From the NCBI GenBank assembly GCA_036898135.1, contig CM072523.1, forward strand, positions 36,294,890-36,358,889: a stretch of 64,000 nt of DNA. The letters are read 5' to 3'. The notes beneath the pieces were generated by a model, which ran no database searches, had not been told where the DNA came from, and saw nothing but the letters and a program-made list of their open reading frames with translations. The stretch comes from Oncomelania hupensis. Its lineage: Eukaryota > Mollusca > Gastropoda > Littorinimorpha > Pomatiopsidae. Each line of letters begins with the position of its first letter. The stretch's first letter is position 1. Shown here piece after piece: positions 1-10,700 of this stretch. A program made the translations under genes and the position numbers.

Positions 1-312
1 AGGAGAGGAGCTGCTCATTCAAAAGACTTTGCTCCAAACTTCTTTCTCTTATGTCGATCGACACTTGGCACAGAGATCTTGCACTGCGAGCTAAATCGAA
101 GGTTTCGCTCAGGAGCGTGCCAAGGGAGGAGTTCTTGCAGGTACTTGGGTGCTGATCCTTCCTTGCATCCAAACACAAGGGAAAGTATTTTATGTTCAAT
201 CCGCTTTTCAACGGGGAGCCAAAGAAAGTTCCCCTTTCACCTTTCCTTTAATCCATTTCTTGTTCTGTATCAGAGTGAGGTAATAAAGTTTTCTTGTATC
301 TAATTTTATTTC
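1..312. other. Upstream flank, nothing recognised
   Basis: A short open frame (79-303, 74 codons) has no recognisable domain and no convincing context. No repeat or RNA gene is seen. Confidence 0.4.
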
Positions 313-417
313 AAGTACGATATATCGAAAGCCATAATTAGATTATATGCAAATGTAACTTCTTTGGCGATGGCTGTCTGCTTATAGTCTAATTATGGCT
401 CTCGATATATCATACTT
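313..417. repeat. 105-bp foldback (35-bp arms, 35-bp loop)
   Basis: The arms 313-347 and 383-417 are reverse complements with about three mismatches; the left arm starts AAGTACGATATATCG and the right ends CGATATATCATACTT. RNA from either strand would form a long hairpin. It could be a small MITE, a siRNA/miRNA-like hairpin or a chance foldback element. Confidence 0.85.
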
Positions 418-515
418 CAGGGGCGAATAATTCTCTTGATGAAGAGGGGAGGGAGTAGGTAGGTCCTGGTTACATTATGTGATATTATTAGGCTACTAAT
501 AATTATATTCCACTG

Positions 516-1121
516 TGTTACACTCGTTGTTGGTGTCTTTATTTTTAATCAGTAGTTGATTCAGCCCCAATGCTGAAATCCTGATAAGTGTAACTCGGAT
601 TCGTTTATCCACGCAACCTGTTCACGCAGCAACAAGGCAGAAGTCGTACGAAGTTTTCCAACTTTATTCAGCGTCCATCAACAACTGCATACAATCGCTC
701 AATCGCTTTTCACTTTCTCTTTACAACTTTCAACTTTTCTTTGAAACAGTGCGGTACATATATAGTCTCTCTATACTCCAGAATAATTTAGAACACTCCA
801 GCATGACGCACCACAACCATTCAAAACAAACTTCGTCATCACTGTCTTACGTCATATAACTTTATTTAGGATGGAAGCGTCTCGTAGTTACCACTAGATG
901 TATCCACACGCTTCGATCGATAATAAACAACCAACTCTAGAAAATTCTCAAATAATATCGACCAACTAAAACCACCAACGTTATACAAAGCTTCCTCTAA
1001 CAACAACGCAAAATCAAATCAAAGATAAATACACTCTGTTATTGAATGCTTTGCAAAACAAAACGATCAGATTTATCGTGCGCCTTTCACACGTACTATC
1101 GTGCGCGTCGCAAACGTAACA
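516..1121 (-). mobile_element. Solo LTR of an LTR retrotransposon (copy 1)
   Basis: 606 bp starting TGTTACACTC and ending CGTAACA, so it has TG...CA ends with short inverted repeats. It is flanked by a 5-bp target duplication, CACTG (511-515 and 1122-1126). The sense strand is minus, judged from copy 3, where TATA and AATAAA read on +. No internal coding region is present, as expected after LTR-LTR recombination. Confidence 0.88.
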
Positions 1122-1238
1122 CACTGAATATTGCTACAGCCGATTTCTATTGTCCATTAGACAGCCATTAGTTATGGCTCAGCCGGAATTTGAAGTCACA
1201 CTCTAACTGATCCTGTTTCTACTAGACTGTCAGAAGAC

Positions 1239-1580
1239 TATCCTATCCTATCCTGTCCCGTAACCCGGAGGTCGTAGGGGCACCACAGATGACCGTTTAA
1301 CCAGCATACTCCATCTTTCTCTGTCCTCAGCAGCCCTGATGGCTTCGCTCAGTGTCGAACCAGTCCATTCTCGAATGTTGTCCTCCCACCTCTTTCTCGG
1401 TCTCCCTCTTCTTCTACCTCCTTCCACTGTGCCTTGCAGAATGGTCTTTGCAAGGCCTGATGATCTGGTGACGTGGCCAGACCATCGGAGTTTCCGTTTC
1501 TTCACCACTGTGAGCAGGTCATCGTGTTGTTCAATGGCTTGTGTGATGGTCTGTCAGACTTCGTCGTTGGTGATATATGT
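1239..1580 (-). pseudogene. Non-LTR retrotransposon relic, 3' end of ORF
   Basis: The minus strand encodes [20 protein letters not shown], a gap, then [20 protein letters not shown], the C-terminal tail typical of endonuclease-reverse transcriptase elements. The 3' end carries a (GATAG)n tail, as RTE-like elements often do. The fragment breaks off near 1580. Clade assignment is uncertain. Confidence 0.8.
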
Positions 1581-2161
1581 AACATCTTGTACCCAATTTG
1601 GAACGAATAAACATCGCACCACGTATTCTCAAGTAGCTAGTTGGCGTTATTGATTTAATAGTATTATTCCAGCTTCTTGGTATGTTCTAACTGGGTTCGC
1701 ACAGATTCAACTTTAATTTAAGAAGGTTTTACTTTGAACTTGAATTCGATACTGTTCGCATATCTTTATCTACTAAAGAAGCAATCAACAGAATAGTAAA
1801 AGCATTTTACAGAATATATAATAATTCACCCCAATGTTCATTACGTGTTGATTTTTCAAGACGTGTTGTAATATTAGCATATATAATTTTCCTAAAAGTT
1901 AAATTCATTACAAACTAAATTTTGTAAAAGTATTTTTTGCTCATGTAGTTGTGCTTTTTCACTGGTTAATATTCTGTTTAAATGCAACGACTTTGACTTT
2001 TTACTGTCAGTGGAAATGAAAAACTGTAACAGGCTATGTGACATAACTTTTTTAGTTTGATTCAAGCTTGCACATTAAAAAAAAAACATTCATCTGTTGG
2101 AAGATTTATGTAATTTTTCCCCATTGACTGTTGTATAAAGAGGCCCTTGTGGCAAGGAAAT

Positions 2162-2214
<53 letters not shown>

Positions 2215-2740
2215 TTTTGTTCTAAATATTACAGTTAATGAGTTTATATTTTTTACAGTTAGTTATTTAAATGTGTTTATTAATATGTTTATTTTATTAT
2301 TTTCAATGTCTAAATCACTTAGGTGTATAATAGACAACAAATGAGTAACACACAGGTTGTACTGATTTTGAAATATTTTGCTTTTGTTTAGAAATATCAC
2401 TTGAGAAATTTTCTTTTGGAATTACTTGTAGAATTTCTTTACTTTTGGGGATTTGTGTTCCCTTTTGTTCGTGAGAATCATTCAATTGCCACATTACTTA
2501 AAAGATTTCCAATAAAATGATAAAAAATAGTTTGTTTTGGAAGTATATTACTTTTGTTCAGAGGTATCATTCCCAAGGTCTCCACGATCCAAACCAAGTT
2601 TGTCTGGCCTTACAGAAGAACAAGAAGTCTTATAGAGATGGACAGAGTATTGCTCTGACCTTTATGACTACACATCGAACGGAGACCCATAATTTCAAGA
2701 ATGTTCCCAGAACAGAAAATAAGAAGAACTCCTCCCAATT
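1581..2740. other. AT-rich spacer with a (GA)n tract
   Basis: No gene seen. A pure (GA)n microsatellite lies at 2166-2209. The rest is low-complexity AT-rich sequence. Confidence 0.5.
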
Positions 2741-3154
2741 TTCAGAGAAGTTGAGGCAGCAGTGCAATCGCTGAAAAAGGGGAAGTCAGCGGGAGTGGAC
2801 AACATAGCCGCAGAATTGATTCAAGCAGGCGGAGAATCGATGATTGACGCCCTCACCATTATCTGTGACAAGATTTGGTAGAGTGGAGAGTGGCCTACAC
2901 CATGGACCCAGTCGCTTGTCATGACTCTTCCCAAAAAGGGTAACCTTCAGAAGTGTGAACATTGCCGCACCATCAGCCAGTCCAGCAAGGTCCTCCTAAA
3001 AATAATACTCAACAGGTTGAAACCCCAAGCTGAACAAATCATAGCTGAAGAGCAAGCAGGATTCAGGGCAGGGCGAAATACCACTGAGCAGATTTTCAAC
3101 CTCAGAATAATCTGTGAGAAATACCTACTGCACCAACAACATCTATATCATGTG

Positions 3155-3360
3155 TTTTGTCTTGTTTAGTTTTATTATTTGTTGTTTGCGTGTGTATGTG
3201 TGCACGCTTGATAGGTGTTTTATTAGCTGGTAAACGTGTGTTTGCATGTATGTTTTATGAATGTTATTGCCACTATGAATGTTACTGCCACATCGCAACA
3301 TATTCCATGTGCATGTTTTATGTCAATTTGGCCAATAAATTTGGTTGAACGTTGAACTTG
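3155..3360. mobile_element. About 205-bp insertion inside the RT relic
   Basis: It splits the RT motif [21 protein letters not shown] and TGTTTGT on the two sides look like an imperfect target duplication. The insert is T- and G-rich and contains AATAAA near its right end. I do not recognise the family. Confidence 0.6.
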
Positions 3361-3557
3361 TTTGTAGACTTCAAGAAAGCGTTTAACCAAGTCTGTGAGC
3401 AACCATGAGAAAGTACAACATCAGCCCTAACATTACTGAAGTCATCCAAAGCCTGTATGATAAGGCTACCAGTGCATTCCTTCACAATAGCGCCATAGGG
3501 AACTGGTTCAGAACAACAATCGGCGTGCGTAAAGGATGCCTACTCTCTCCAACTCTC

Positions 3558-3625
3558 CTGGTCCTGATTTGGCTCGGAAGAGTCCGCTGGACCTAAAGCA
3601 ATAATCATGTAATGTAATGTAATGT
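3558..3625 (+). mobile_element. 5'-truncated SINE-like insertion with 12-bp TSD
   Basis: 68 bp, GATTTGGCTCGGAAGAGTCC... ending in (TAATG)n, flanked by perfect 12-bp duplications TCTCCAACTCTC (3546-3557 and 3626-3637). It is the 3' tail of the repeat at 21598-22176. Removing it restores the RT motif GCLLSPTLFNIF. Confidence 0.88.
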
Positions 3626-5073
3626 TCTCCAACTCTCTTCAACATCTTCTTAGAGCGCTTCATGTCGGATGTCCTTACAGACCACGAAGGCACAGCCAGT
3701 ATAGGGCGTACAGCAATCACCAACCTCCGTTTTGCAGATGACATTGATGGATTGGCTGGAGAGGAACATTAAGAACTTGAACAGCTGGTACAGAGACCTG
3801 ACACCACCTCCAGAGCCTTTGGAATGGAAATAAGTGCAGAGAAGACCAAAACGATGATCGACCAACAACATCAATAGCATCAATACGAACATCAAAGTCC
3901 AAGGCCATTCCCTCAACACAATGCATAGCTTCAAATATTTAGGAGCCATTGTATCAGACAATGGGGCCCAACAGGAAATCCTCTCCAGAATTACACAAAC
4001 AACTGCTGCCCTGACAAGGTTGAAGCCCATTTGGAAAGACAGGACCGTCAGTCTACACTCCAAGGAAAGGCTGCTGTGCTCCCTTGTTATTTCTATCTTC
4101 CTATATTCTTGCGAAACATGGATCCTCACAGCAGACCTACAACGGAGAATACACAGCATGGAGATGAGGTGCTACAGAAGACTTCTGGGCATTTCCTATA
4201 CCCTGCGCACATCCCCAACGACGAAGTCCGACAGACCATCACACAAGCCATTGGACAACACGATGACATGCTCAATGATGAAGAAACTGACACATCGATG
4301 GTGTGGTCATGTCACCAGAGCATCAGGCCTTGCAAAGACCATCCTACAAGGCATGGTGCAAGGAGGCAGAAGAAGAGGAAGACAAAAAAAGAGGACGGAG
4401 GACCGCATTCGAGAATGTACTGGCTTGACACTGAGCGAAGCCATGAGGGTTGCTGAGGACGGAGAAAGATGGAGTACGCTGTTTAAATGCTCATCTGTGA
4501 TGCCCCAACGACTTTCGAGCTACGGGATAGGATAGGATCATTCAATTTTGAGTTAACTGAGACAAAATATTAAGTTTTGTTGTGCATTTTCTGTATTATT
4601 TTGACAATTTTACTTTTGTTCTGAATTATAAATTGATTGAAATACTTTCTTTGCTTCAGTAAGTATTTCATTTTAATTTTAGGACCATTGCCTTGAACTG
4701 AATTGAAACTCACAGCAAATAAATTTCATCATTTTATTATTCTCTGTACACACCTGTGAAGAAAATACAAAGACAAATACATTGTTACAATTTTTTCAGA
4801 TTTTTTGTTTTGGCTAGGTTTGTAAATTGAGAGCAAATTAGTCTATGAATTTTTTCGTATTTTTTTTCATTATATATATTTGTATGTGTGTGCGTGTGTG
4901 TGAAGCAAGCTCGTTTTGCAGAGCCCAAGGATGTGAAACCAGCCACCTGTCTAATCCCATCATAAGCCTAAGTAACACTGAACCTTAAGAAAATAGTGAC
5001 ACTGGAAAGGTGCATTTAAGTTCCCCAATATCTGACTATGCATTCCTCAAAGAAGGAAATATGTCATAAGAAT

Positions 5074-5317
5074 GTACAAAAATAGCCATCGTCATAGATG
5101 TGTTTAATATATTCTCTTTCATGCAATTAGCTGTTATTTCATTACCACCATTTTCGGCACAATTTTCCTTCTTTATTGAGCATTAGCACAAGAGTGTACA
5201 AAAATAGCCATCGTCATAGATGTGTTTAATACATTCTCTTTCATGCAATTAGCTGTTATTTCATTACCACCATTTTCGGCACAATTTTCCTTCTTTATTG
5301 AGCATTAGCACAATGAT
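5074..5317 (+). repeat. 122-bp tandem duplication (first outer copy)
   Basis: 5074-5195 and 5196-5317 are head-to-tail copies beginning GTACAAAAATAGCC and ending AGCATTAGCACAA. I see one or two substitutions (TATATTC versus TACATTC). Being older than the 1,755-bp event, the pair was copied with it. Confidence 0.93.
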
Positions 5318-5700
5318 GAATATGCCTTGAAATGATGTTTTGCTTGTTTTAATTTGTAGCTGGATTATTATTCATTCATTTGACGCTTCTTTAGATGAGT
5401 GAATGAGAGACGTTCATTTTTCTGGCACAAGGTGCCCGCGCCCTTTATATTCGTAGCCTGACCTTCTACTGCGCATGGTGACACTTAGAATCTTTCGGCC
5501 ATTTCAAAGTTGCTATCAGAATGCAAATGAATGGCAGAATTTTTCCATCCATGATTAATAATTCTGTTTTAAAAAAAAGCTGATTGTGAAATATTCAAGA
5601 TTATGTGTGCCAGTCGATGCGCACGTGATCGATGACCTTTTTAATAAAACAACAAAGGGAGGTAAGTGTAATTATAACCTAACCGGAAGTTTTGAGGGAG

Positions 5701-6295
5701 CCATTGTATCAGACAATGGGGCCCAACAGGAAATCCTCTCCAGAATTACACAAACAACTGCTGCCCTGACAAGGTTGAAGCCCATTTGGAAAGACAGGAC
5801 CGTCAGTCTACACTCCAAGGAAAGGCTGCTGTGCTCCCTTGTTATTTCTATCTTCCTATATTCTTGCGAAACATGGATCCTCACAGCAGACCTACAACGG
5901 AGAATACACAGCATGGAGATGAGGTGCTACAGAAGACTTCTGGGCATTTCCTATACCCTGCGCACATCCCCAACGACGAAGTCCGACAGACCATCACACA
6001 AGCCATTGGACAACACGATGACATGCTCAATGATGAAGAAACTGACACATCGATGGTGTGGTCATGTCACCAGAGCATCAGGCCTTGCAAAGACCATCCT
6101 ACAAGGCATGGTGCAAGGAGGCAGAAGAAGAGGAAGACAAAAAAAGAGGACGGAGGACCGCATTCGAGAATGTACTGGCTTGACACTGAGCGAAGCCATG
6201 AGGGTTGCTGAGGACGGAGAAAGATGGAGTACGCTGTTTAAATGCTCATCTGTGATGCCCCAACGACTTTCGAGCTACGGGATAGGATAGGATCA
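5701..6295 (+). pseudogene. Second copy of the retrotransposon 3' end (in the duplication)
   Basis: Identical by eye to 3946-4540, produced by the 1,755-bp duplication and not by a new insertion. Fusion to the promoter-region copy creates a 234-codon open frame (5586-6290) that begins in promoter sequence. I do not regard it as a gene. Confidence 0.9.
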
Positions 6296-6828
6296 TTCAA
6301 TTTTGAGTTAACTGAGACAAAATATTAAGTTTTGTTGTGCATTTTCTGTATTATTTTGACAATTTTACTTTTGTTCTGAATTATAAATTGATTGAAATAC
6401 TTTCTTTGCTTCAGTAAGTATTTCATTTTAATTTTAGGACCATTGCCTTGAACTGAATTGAAACTCACAGCAAATAAATTTCATCATTTTATGATTCTCT
6501 GTACACACCTGTGAAGAAAATACAAAGACAAATACATTGTTACAATTTTTTCAGATTTTTTGTTTTGGCTAGGTTTGTAAATTGAGAGCAAATTAGTCTA
6601 TGAATTTTTTCGTATTTTTTTTCATTATATATATTTGTATGTGTGTGCGTGTGTGTGAAGCAAGCTCGTTTTGCAGAGCCCAAGGATGTGAAACCAGCCA
6701 CCTGTCTAATCCCATCATAAGCCTAAGTAACACTGAACCTTAAGAAAATAGTGACACTGGAAAGGTGCATTTAAGTTCCCCAATATCTGACTATGCATTC
6801 CTCAAAGAAGGAAATATGTCATAAGAAT

Positions 6829-7072
6829 GTACAAAAATAGCCATCGTCATAGATGTGTTTAATATATTCTCTTTCATGCAATTAGCTGTTATTTCATTAC
6901 CACCATTTTCGGCACAATTTTCCTTCTTTATTGAGCATTAGCACAAGAGTGTACAAAAATAGCCATCGTCATAGATGTGTTTAATACATTCTCTTTCATG
7001 CAATTAGCTGTTATTTCATTACCACCATTTTCGGCACAATTTTCCTTCTTTATTGAGCATTAGCACAATGAT
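6829..7072 (+). repeat. 122-bp tandem duplication (second outer copy)
   Basis: Same pair as at 5074-5317, carried along by the 1,755-bp duplication; offset 1,755. Confidence 0.93.
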
Positions 7073-7376
7073 GAATATGCCTTGAAATGATGTTTTGCTT
7101 GTTTTAATTTGTAGCTGGATTATTATTCATTCATTTGACGCTTCTTTAGATGAGTGAATGAGAGACGTTCATTTTTCTGGCACAAGGTGCCCGCGCCCTT
7201 TATATTCGTAGCCTGACCTTCTACTGCGCATGGTGACACTTAGAATCTTTCGGCCATTTCAAAGTTGCTATCAGAATGCAAATGAATGGCAGAATTTTTC
7301 CATCCATGATTAATAATTCTGTTTTAAAAAAAAGCTGATTGTGAAATATTCAAGATTATGTGTGCCAGTCGATGCG

Positions 7377-7382
7377 CACGTG
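7377..7382 (+). promoter_or_regulatory. E-box CACGTG in the proximal promoter
   Basis: GCACGTGATC lies about 110 bases before the start codon. CACGTGA is the core bound by bHLH-zip factors such as TFEB/MITF and USF. TFEB controls many endolysosomal genes in vertebrates, which would suit an endosomal exchanger, but the link is inference. The same site is present in the duplicated upstream copy (5622-5627). Confidence 0.4.
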
Positions 7383-7437
7383 ATCGATGACCTTTTTAAT
7401 AAAACAACAAAGGGAGGTAAGTGTAATTATAACCTAA

Positions 7438-7445
7438 CCGGAAGT
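7438..7445 (+). promoter_or_regulatory. ETS/GABP-type motif CCGGAAGT
   Basis: CCGGAAGT is the consensus GABP/ETS site, often found at start sites of broadly expressed TATA-less genes. Here it sits about 45 bases before the start codon, and no TATA box is seen nearby. A second copy is at 5683-5690 in the duplication. Confidence 0.45.
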
Positions 7446-7488
7446 TTTGAGGGAGGGTGGTTTCACAGTTTCACAGACCATCAGCGAA

Positions 7489-7735
7489 ATGGCTGTGACT
7501 GCAACGATTGTTTGCATTCTTGCAGTTTTGTTCTGCTTCAAGACAACAACAATGGGGGAGAAGGAAGCTGAAATAAAAACACCTAGTACTACAACGGCGG
7601 CTTCGCAACACAGGACAGACAGTTTGACGATTCTAATGTTGCTAGGTTTGCTACTGGCTACCATCTTGACTGTATGGCTGTTCAAGCATCGGCGGTTCCG
7701 ATTTGTGCATGAAACTGGTCTTTCCATGTTGTACG
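7489..7735 (+). CDS. SLC9A6/7/9: Exon 1: start codon and first two hydrophobic segments
   Basis: Encodes residues 1-82 plus one base of Gly83. The ATG at 7489 is chosen because it is followed at once by a hydrophobic stretch (residues 4-18) that resembles a signal peptide or signal anchor. Next comes a Ser/Thr-rich linker, QHRTDSL and the segment ending VWLFKHRR, which is very like the start of the NHE6/7/9 membrane domain. [10 protein letters not shown] then runs into exon 2. The donor is G|GTAAG (phase 1). The frame stays open upstream for a few codons without another ATG. Confidence 0.92.
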
Positions 7736-10700
7736 GTAAGTAGACATTATTTATTTAAATATTCATTTCAACATTACCAATTGCTTAGCATTGCAGTTTA
7801 CTACTATTACTAACTCTAGCACTAACACTAGGCACTGCGACACTACTCACTAGCCTTATAATAATTCATGTTTAGATCTCAGTATCAACTTCAATATCAC
7901 TAAGTATTGTAGTGAAGCCTACGACTACGAGTAAGTGCCGGTGGTCAGATTACGTTTAGTTTACTTTAGATGCAGTACTTGTTATGTAATATGGAGTCTG
8001 GAGACCTTCCTTTGAAAGATCTATGTTAAGACATTGTCATCAGTCATCCTGCAGTGGCTGCTGAAAGCACTCACTTGGTCTCCAAATGCTAGGAAAAATG
8101 TCGCAGAGTGATCTAACATTTTTAGCTCACTCTCCCAGACATCAAGTTTTGGGGTATATAACTATATTATACTAGCTGACGACACTTTTGTTAGGTTTTA
8201 CTAAATGATGCACTGTTGCATGTACTTACGACGCAGTGTTCATTTTGGTGTAGAAAAGTCAATTATTGGTCAGCTTTTCCCTTGCATGGAAAAGCAATGA
8301 GCCATTTGGGGATTACTATTGGCCAAAGAGAGAACTGACACAATTCAATTTAATAATCATTTTTAAGTACATCAACTTTTTGGAAGTTAAACTTCATACT
8401 ACTAATAGAAACTTAACACGCAGTGATGGAGATCACGTACAATCGTACGTGTTTCACGTACTGAGTTGGGAAATCACGTAACGAAAATGTAATGAAAGGG
8501 TATAAATACGCACAAAGTCAGTGCCAAAGGGGTATGAAAACGTAAAGCTAAGTTGCTGGGAGGTATCATCAGGTACAACTATTTCGGTCGTGCGTACAGC
8601 TTTCGCTCGATTTGGATCGTGTGCCTGTGCGTCCTGCGCGATCGCCTACCACCCTCTCTCCCCCTCCTATTCATTCTGTCGCTTCCGAGAAACAGCCAAT
8701 CATATGCACGATAATATTCACTATTTTTTCTCGACGCTTTTGATTGGCTATATAAGACTGACAACAACCCAACATTAAACAGGAAGTGCATCGTCCCCTA
8801 TACGCTTAATGTGTCCTGGGACGTTAATTTACTCAAAAAAAATAATAAATAAAAATAAAAAACATTAAACATGGCCGACAAGCAGCGATCTGAGGGCAAG
8901 CAGCAATCTGAGGGGAAGCCGAAGAAAAGGAAAAAATAAAGCAGACAAACTAATTGCTCAAAAAAATTAAAACAAGATGAAGGAAAAGAAAAACAAACTT
9001 TTTTGTCAGCCTTTGGCTTTGAGTGCTCGGTAAGAGAAGAAAAAGGTGAGCCGCAACCGGCCCAGCTGAAGAAACTCAAACTGATGAAAAGACTTTCCAC
9101 GCAAAGTGTTTATTACGTATGTTGGTGTACCCCCTAAAAAACTGAAAGGGGGTATAAAAACCCCCTTATGTTTGCACTGAGGGTATGAAAACCCCCACAT
9201 GTTTTGGTTGAGGGTATAAATACCCCTAGCTTAAAAACTTTCTCCATCACTGACACGTGTAAAATGTTCATCATGAATGATGCATTGTATCTGTCCATAA
9301 ACTAGTTAAAGGCTTAAGTTAATGTTAGGATTAACAGACGAAACAGCAATGAAGAGTATGCTGTCTACTGTGAAAGCGAAATATTTGAAATGCTGAGCAG
9401 ATTGGCACAGTCGTTTGACATTTTATTTGCCAATTCTCAGCTGCTATAAGCGCGTTTGGATTGGCATGAGGTGCATTTAAAAAAATGAACACTGCATGTG
9501 CTTTTGAAATTTAATTTTATTTTGTGTGAAAATTTTAACCAGCCAGTGAAGCCCCTGGGTGGGCTAGTGGCTTTGGCTGGGTCACTAGTCTGGTGAGCAA
9601 GCTGAAAATTCTGGCTTTTATCACCCTTATATTATATATTTCTTACCTCCGTTATTTTCAGGACTGATTGTTGGGGCAATTATTCGCTACACTAGCAAGC
9701 AAACCTCACTTCCTAACTATGCCAAGGCAAAGATTGTGGGCAACAAAACGTTTTACACTGACAACGCGCCCACCATTCTGTACCTGAATTTCAGCAACAG
9801 AAACAGCTCAGACTTCAGCATTGTGCAGTATGACCTGGGGTCAGCAGTTTACGAGATTATTACTGAACCCCCGCTTGAGAAAACGGTGTGTAAACTTTGT
9901 TTTATAAGCTATTTATTTTGTTGAGGAAGACGTTCCAACTTAGACATGCACTAATATAGCAGGAGATAAAAGAAAAAAAAGATTGAATGAGGTAAGTTGA
10001 AAACATCAGACTAAAAATTCTCCAATGTATTTGAACTTTGCTTAAATAAAAAAAAGAAAAGATGTTATTAGGGATTATAAACTTTTAAGTAACTCACTTA
10101 CTGTCACCTGCACCCACAATGGCTATGGCGAAAAAGTGGAAATAAATTTTTAAGTTCTATTAATTAAGTGAAATGTACTAATGAAGCAATTTTTACAAAA
10201 AAATGCTAAAATAAATAAAAATCAGTAAAAACCAAAGAACATAGGGACACATACACCTAAATGTGTCTTTGAAAAATGTTGGTTCCGGTTGTCTTTTGGC
10301 ACTCATGGGCAATACTGGCTGTGGATCCTGGGTATATCAATGCGCACATTTTGCAGCTTGTGCAGTCCCTGAGCAAACAACGTCACAGGCCAGAGTAAAA
10401 CATGTTTACATTAAATGTACTCAAGAAACAATAAAAAGCAGAAGAGCACACACCCACTGGTACTTTCTCACACAGATATTAAAGGCACAAAACTACATTG
10501 ACATTTATTTTGTCAGCTATTTGTGAACTATTTTCTTTTGGGCCACATCCAGTAGAACTAGAAGACTTGGAAAAATTTTGGTTTTATTTACTTTTGTTTT
10601 AATTTAACGCCAACACAGTGAGATATGGATTTTGGTTAGGAAACCCTTTTATAAGCTTGTATAGCGACATTTTATAGTCAGCATAAAAGCATTCTCTCAG

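Larger units (their letters stand above)
2740..4535 (+). pseudogene. Non-LTR retrotransposon relic: RT domain to 3' end
   Basis: It reads [20 protein letters not shown], then a stop (TAG at 2879), [73 protein letters not shown] (the RT active-site FADD) and the KPIWKDRTVSLHSKERLLCS tail through to [15 protein letters not shown]. The order matches one reverse transcriptase. It is interrupted by two insertions (about 3155-3360 and 3558-3625), frameshifts and stops, so it is dead. Confidence 0.88.
3946..7455 (+). repeat. 1,755-bp tandem duplication, nearly perfect
   Basis: Unit 1 is 3946-5700 and unit 2 is 5701-7455, with a constant offset of 1,755 and, by eye, a single substitution (T at 4738, G at 6493). 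Each unit holds the 3' end of a non-LTR retrotransposon relic, spacer, a nested 122-bp duplication and the promoter-proximal sequence of the exchanger gene. The breakpoints share a GGAG microhomology (GGAGCC, GGAGGG). Confidence 0.95.
5374..7488 (+). promoter_or_regulatory. Duplicated promoter-proximal region of the exchanger gene
   Basis: The sequence just upstream of exon 1 (about 7130-7488) carries CCCGCGCCC, CTGCGCATGG, an E-box and an ETS site, so it looks like a TATA-less promoter. All but the last 33 bases occur again 1,755 bases upstream (about 5375-5700). The upstream copy reads directly into a retrotransposon tail rather than into exon 1. Promoter activity is inferred. Confidence 0.4.

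Noticed and set aside
5586..6290. 234-codon protein gene
   Set aside because: It is a retrotransposon tail fused at the duplication junction; the frame is a by-product of the duplication.
7341..7571. Start of the exchanger at an upstream ATG in another frame
   Set aside because: That frame lacks the membrane segments; the ATG at 7489 reads directly into the conserved N-terminus.
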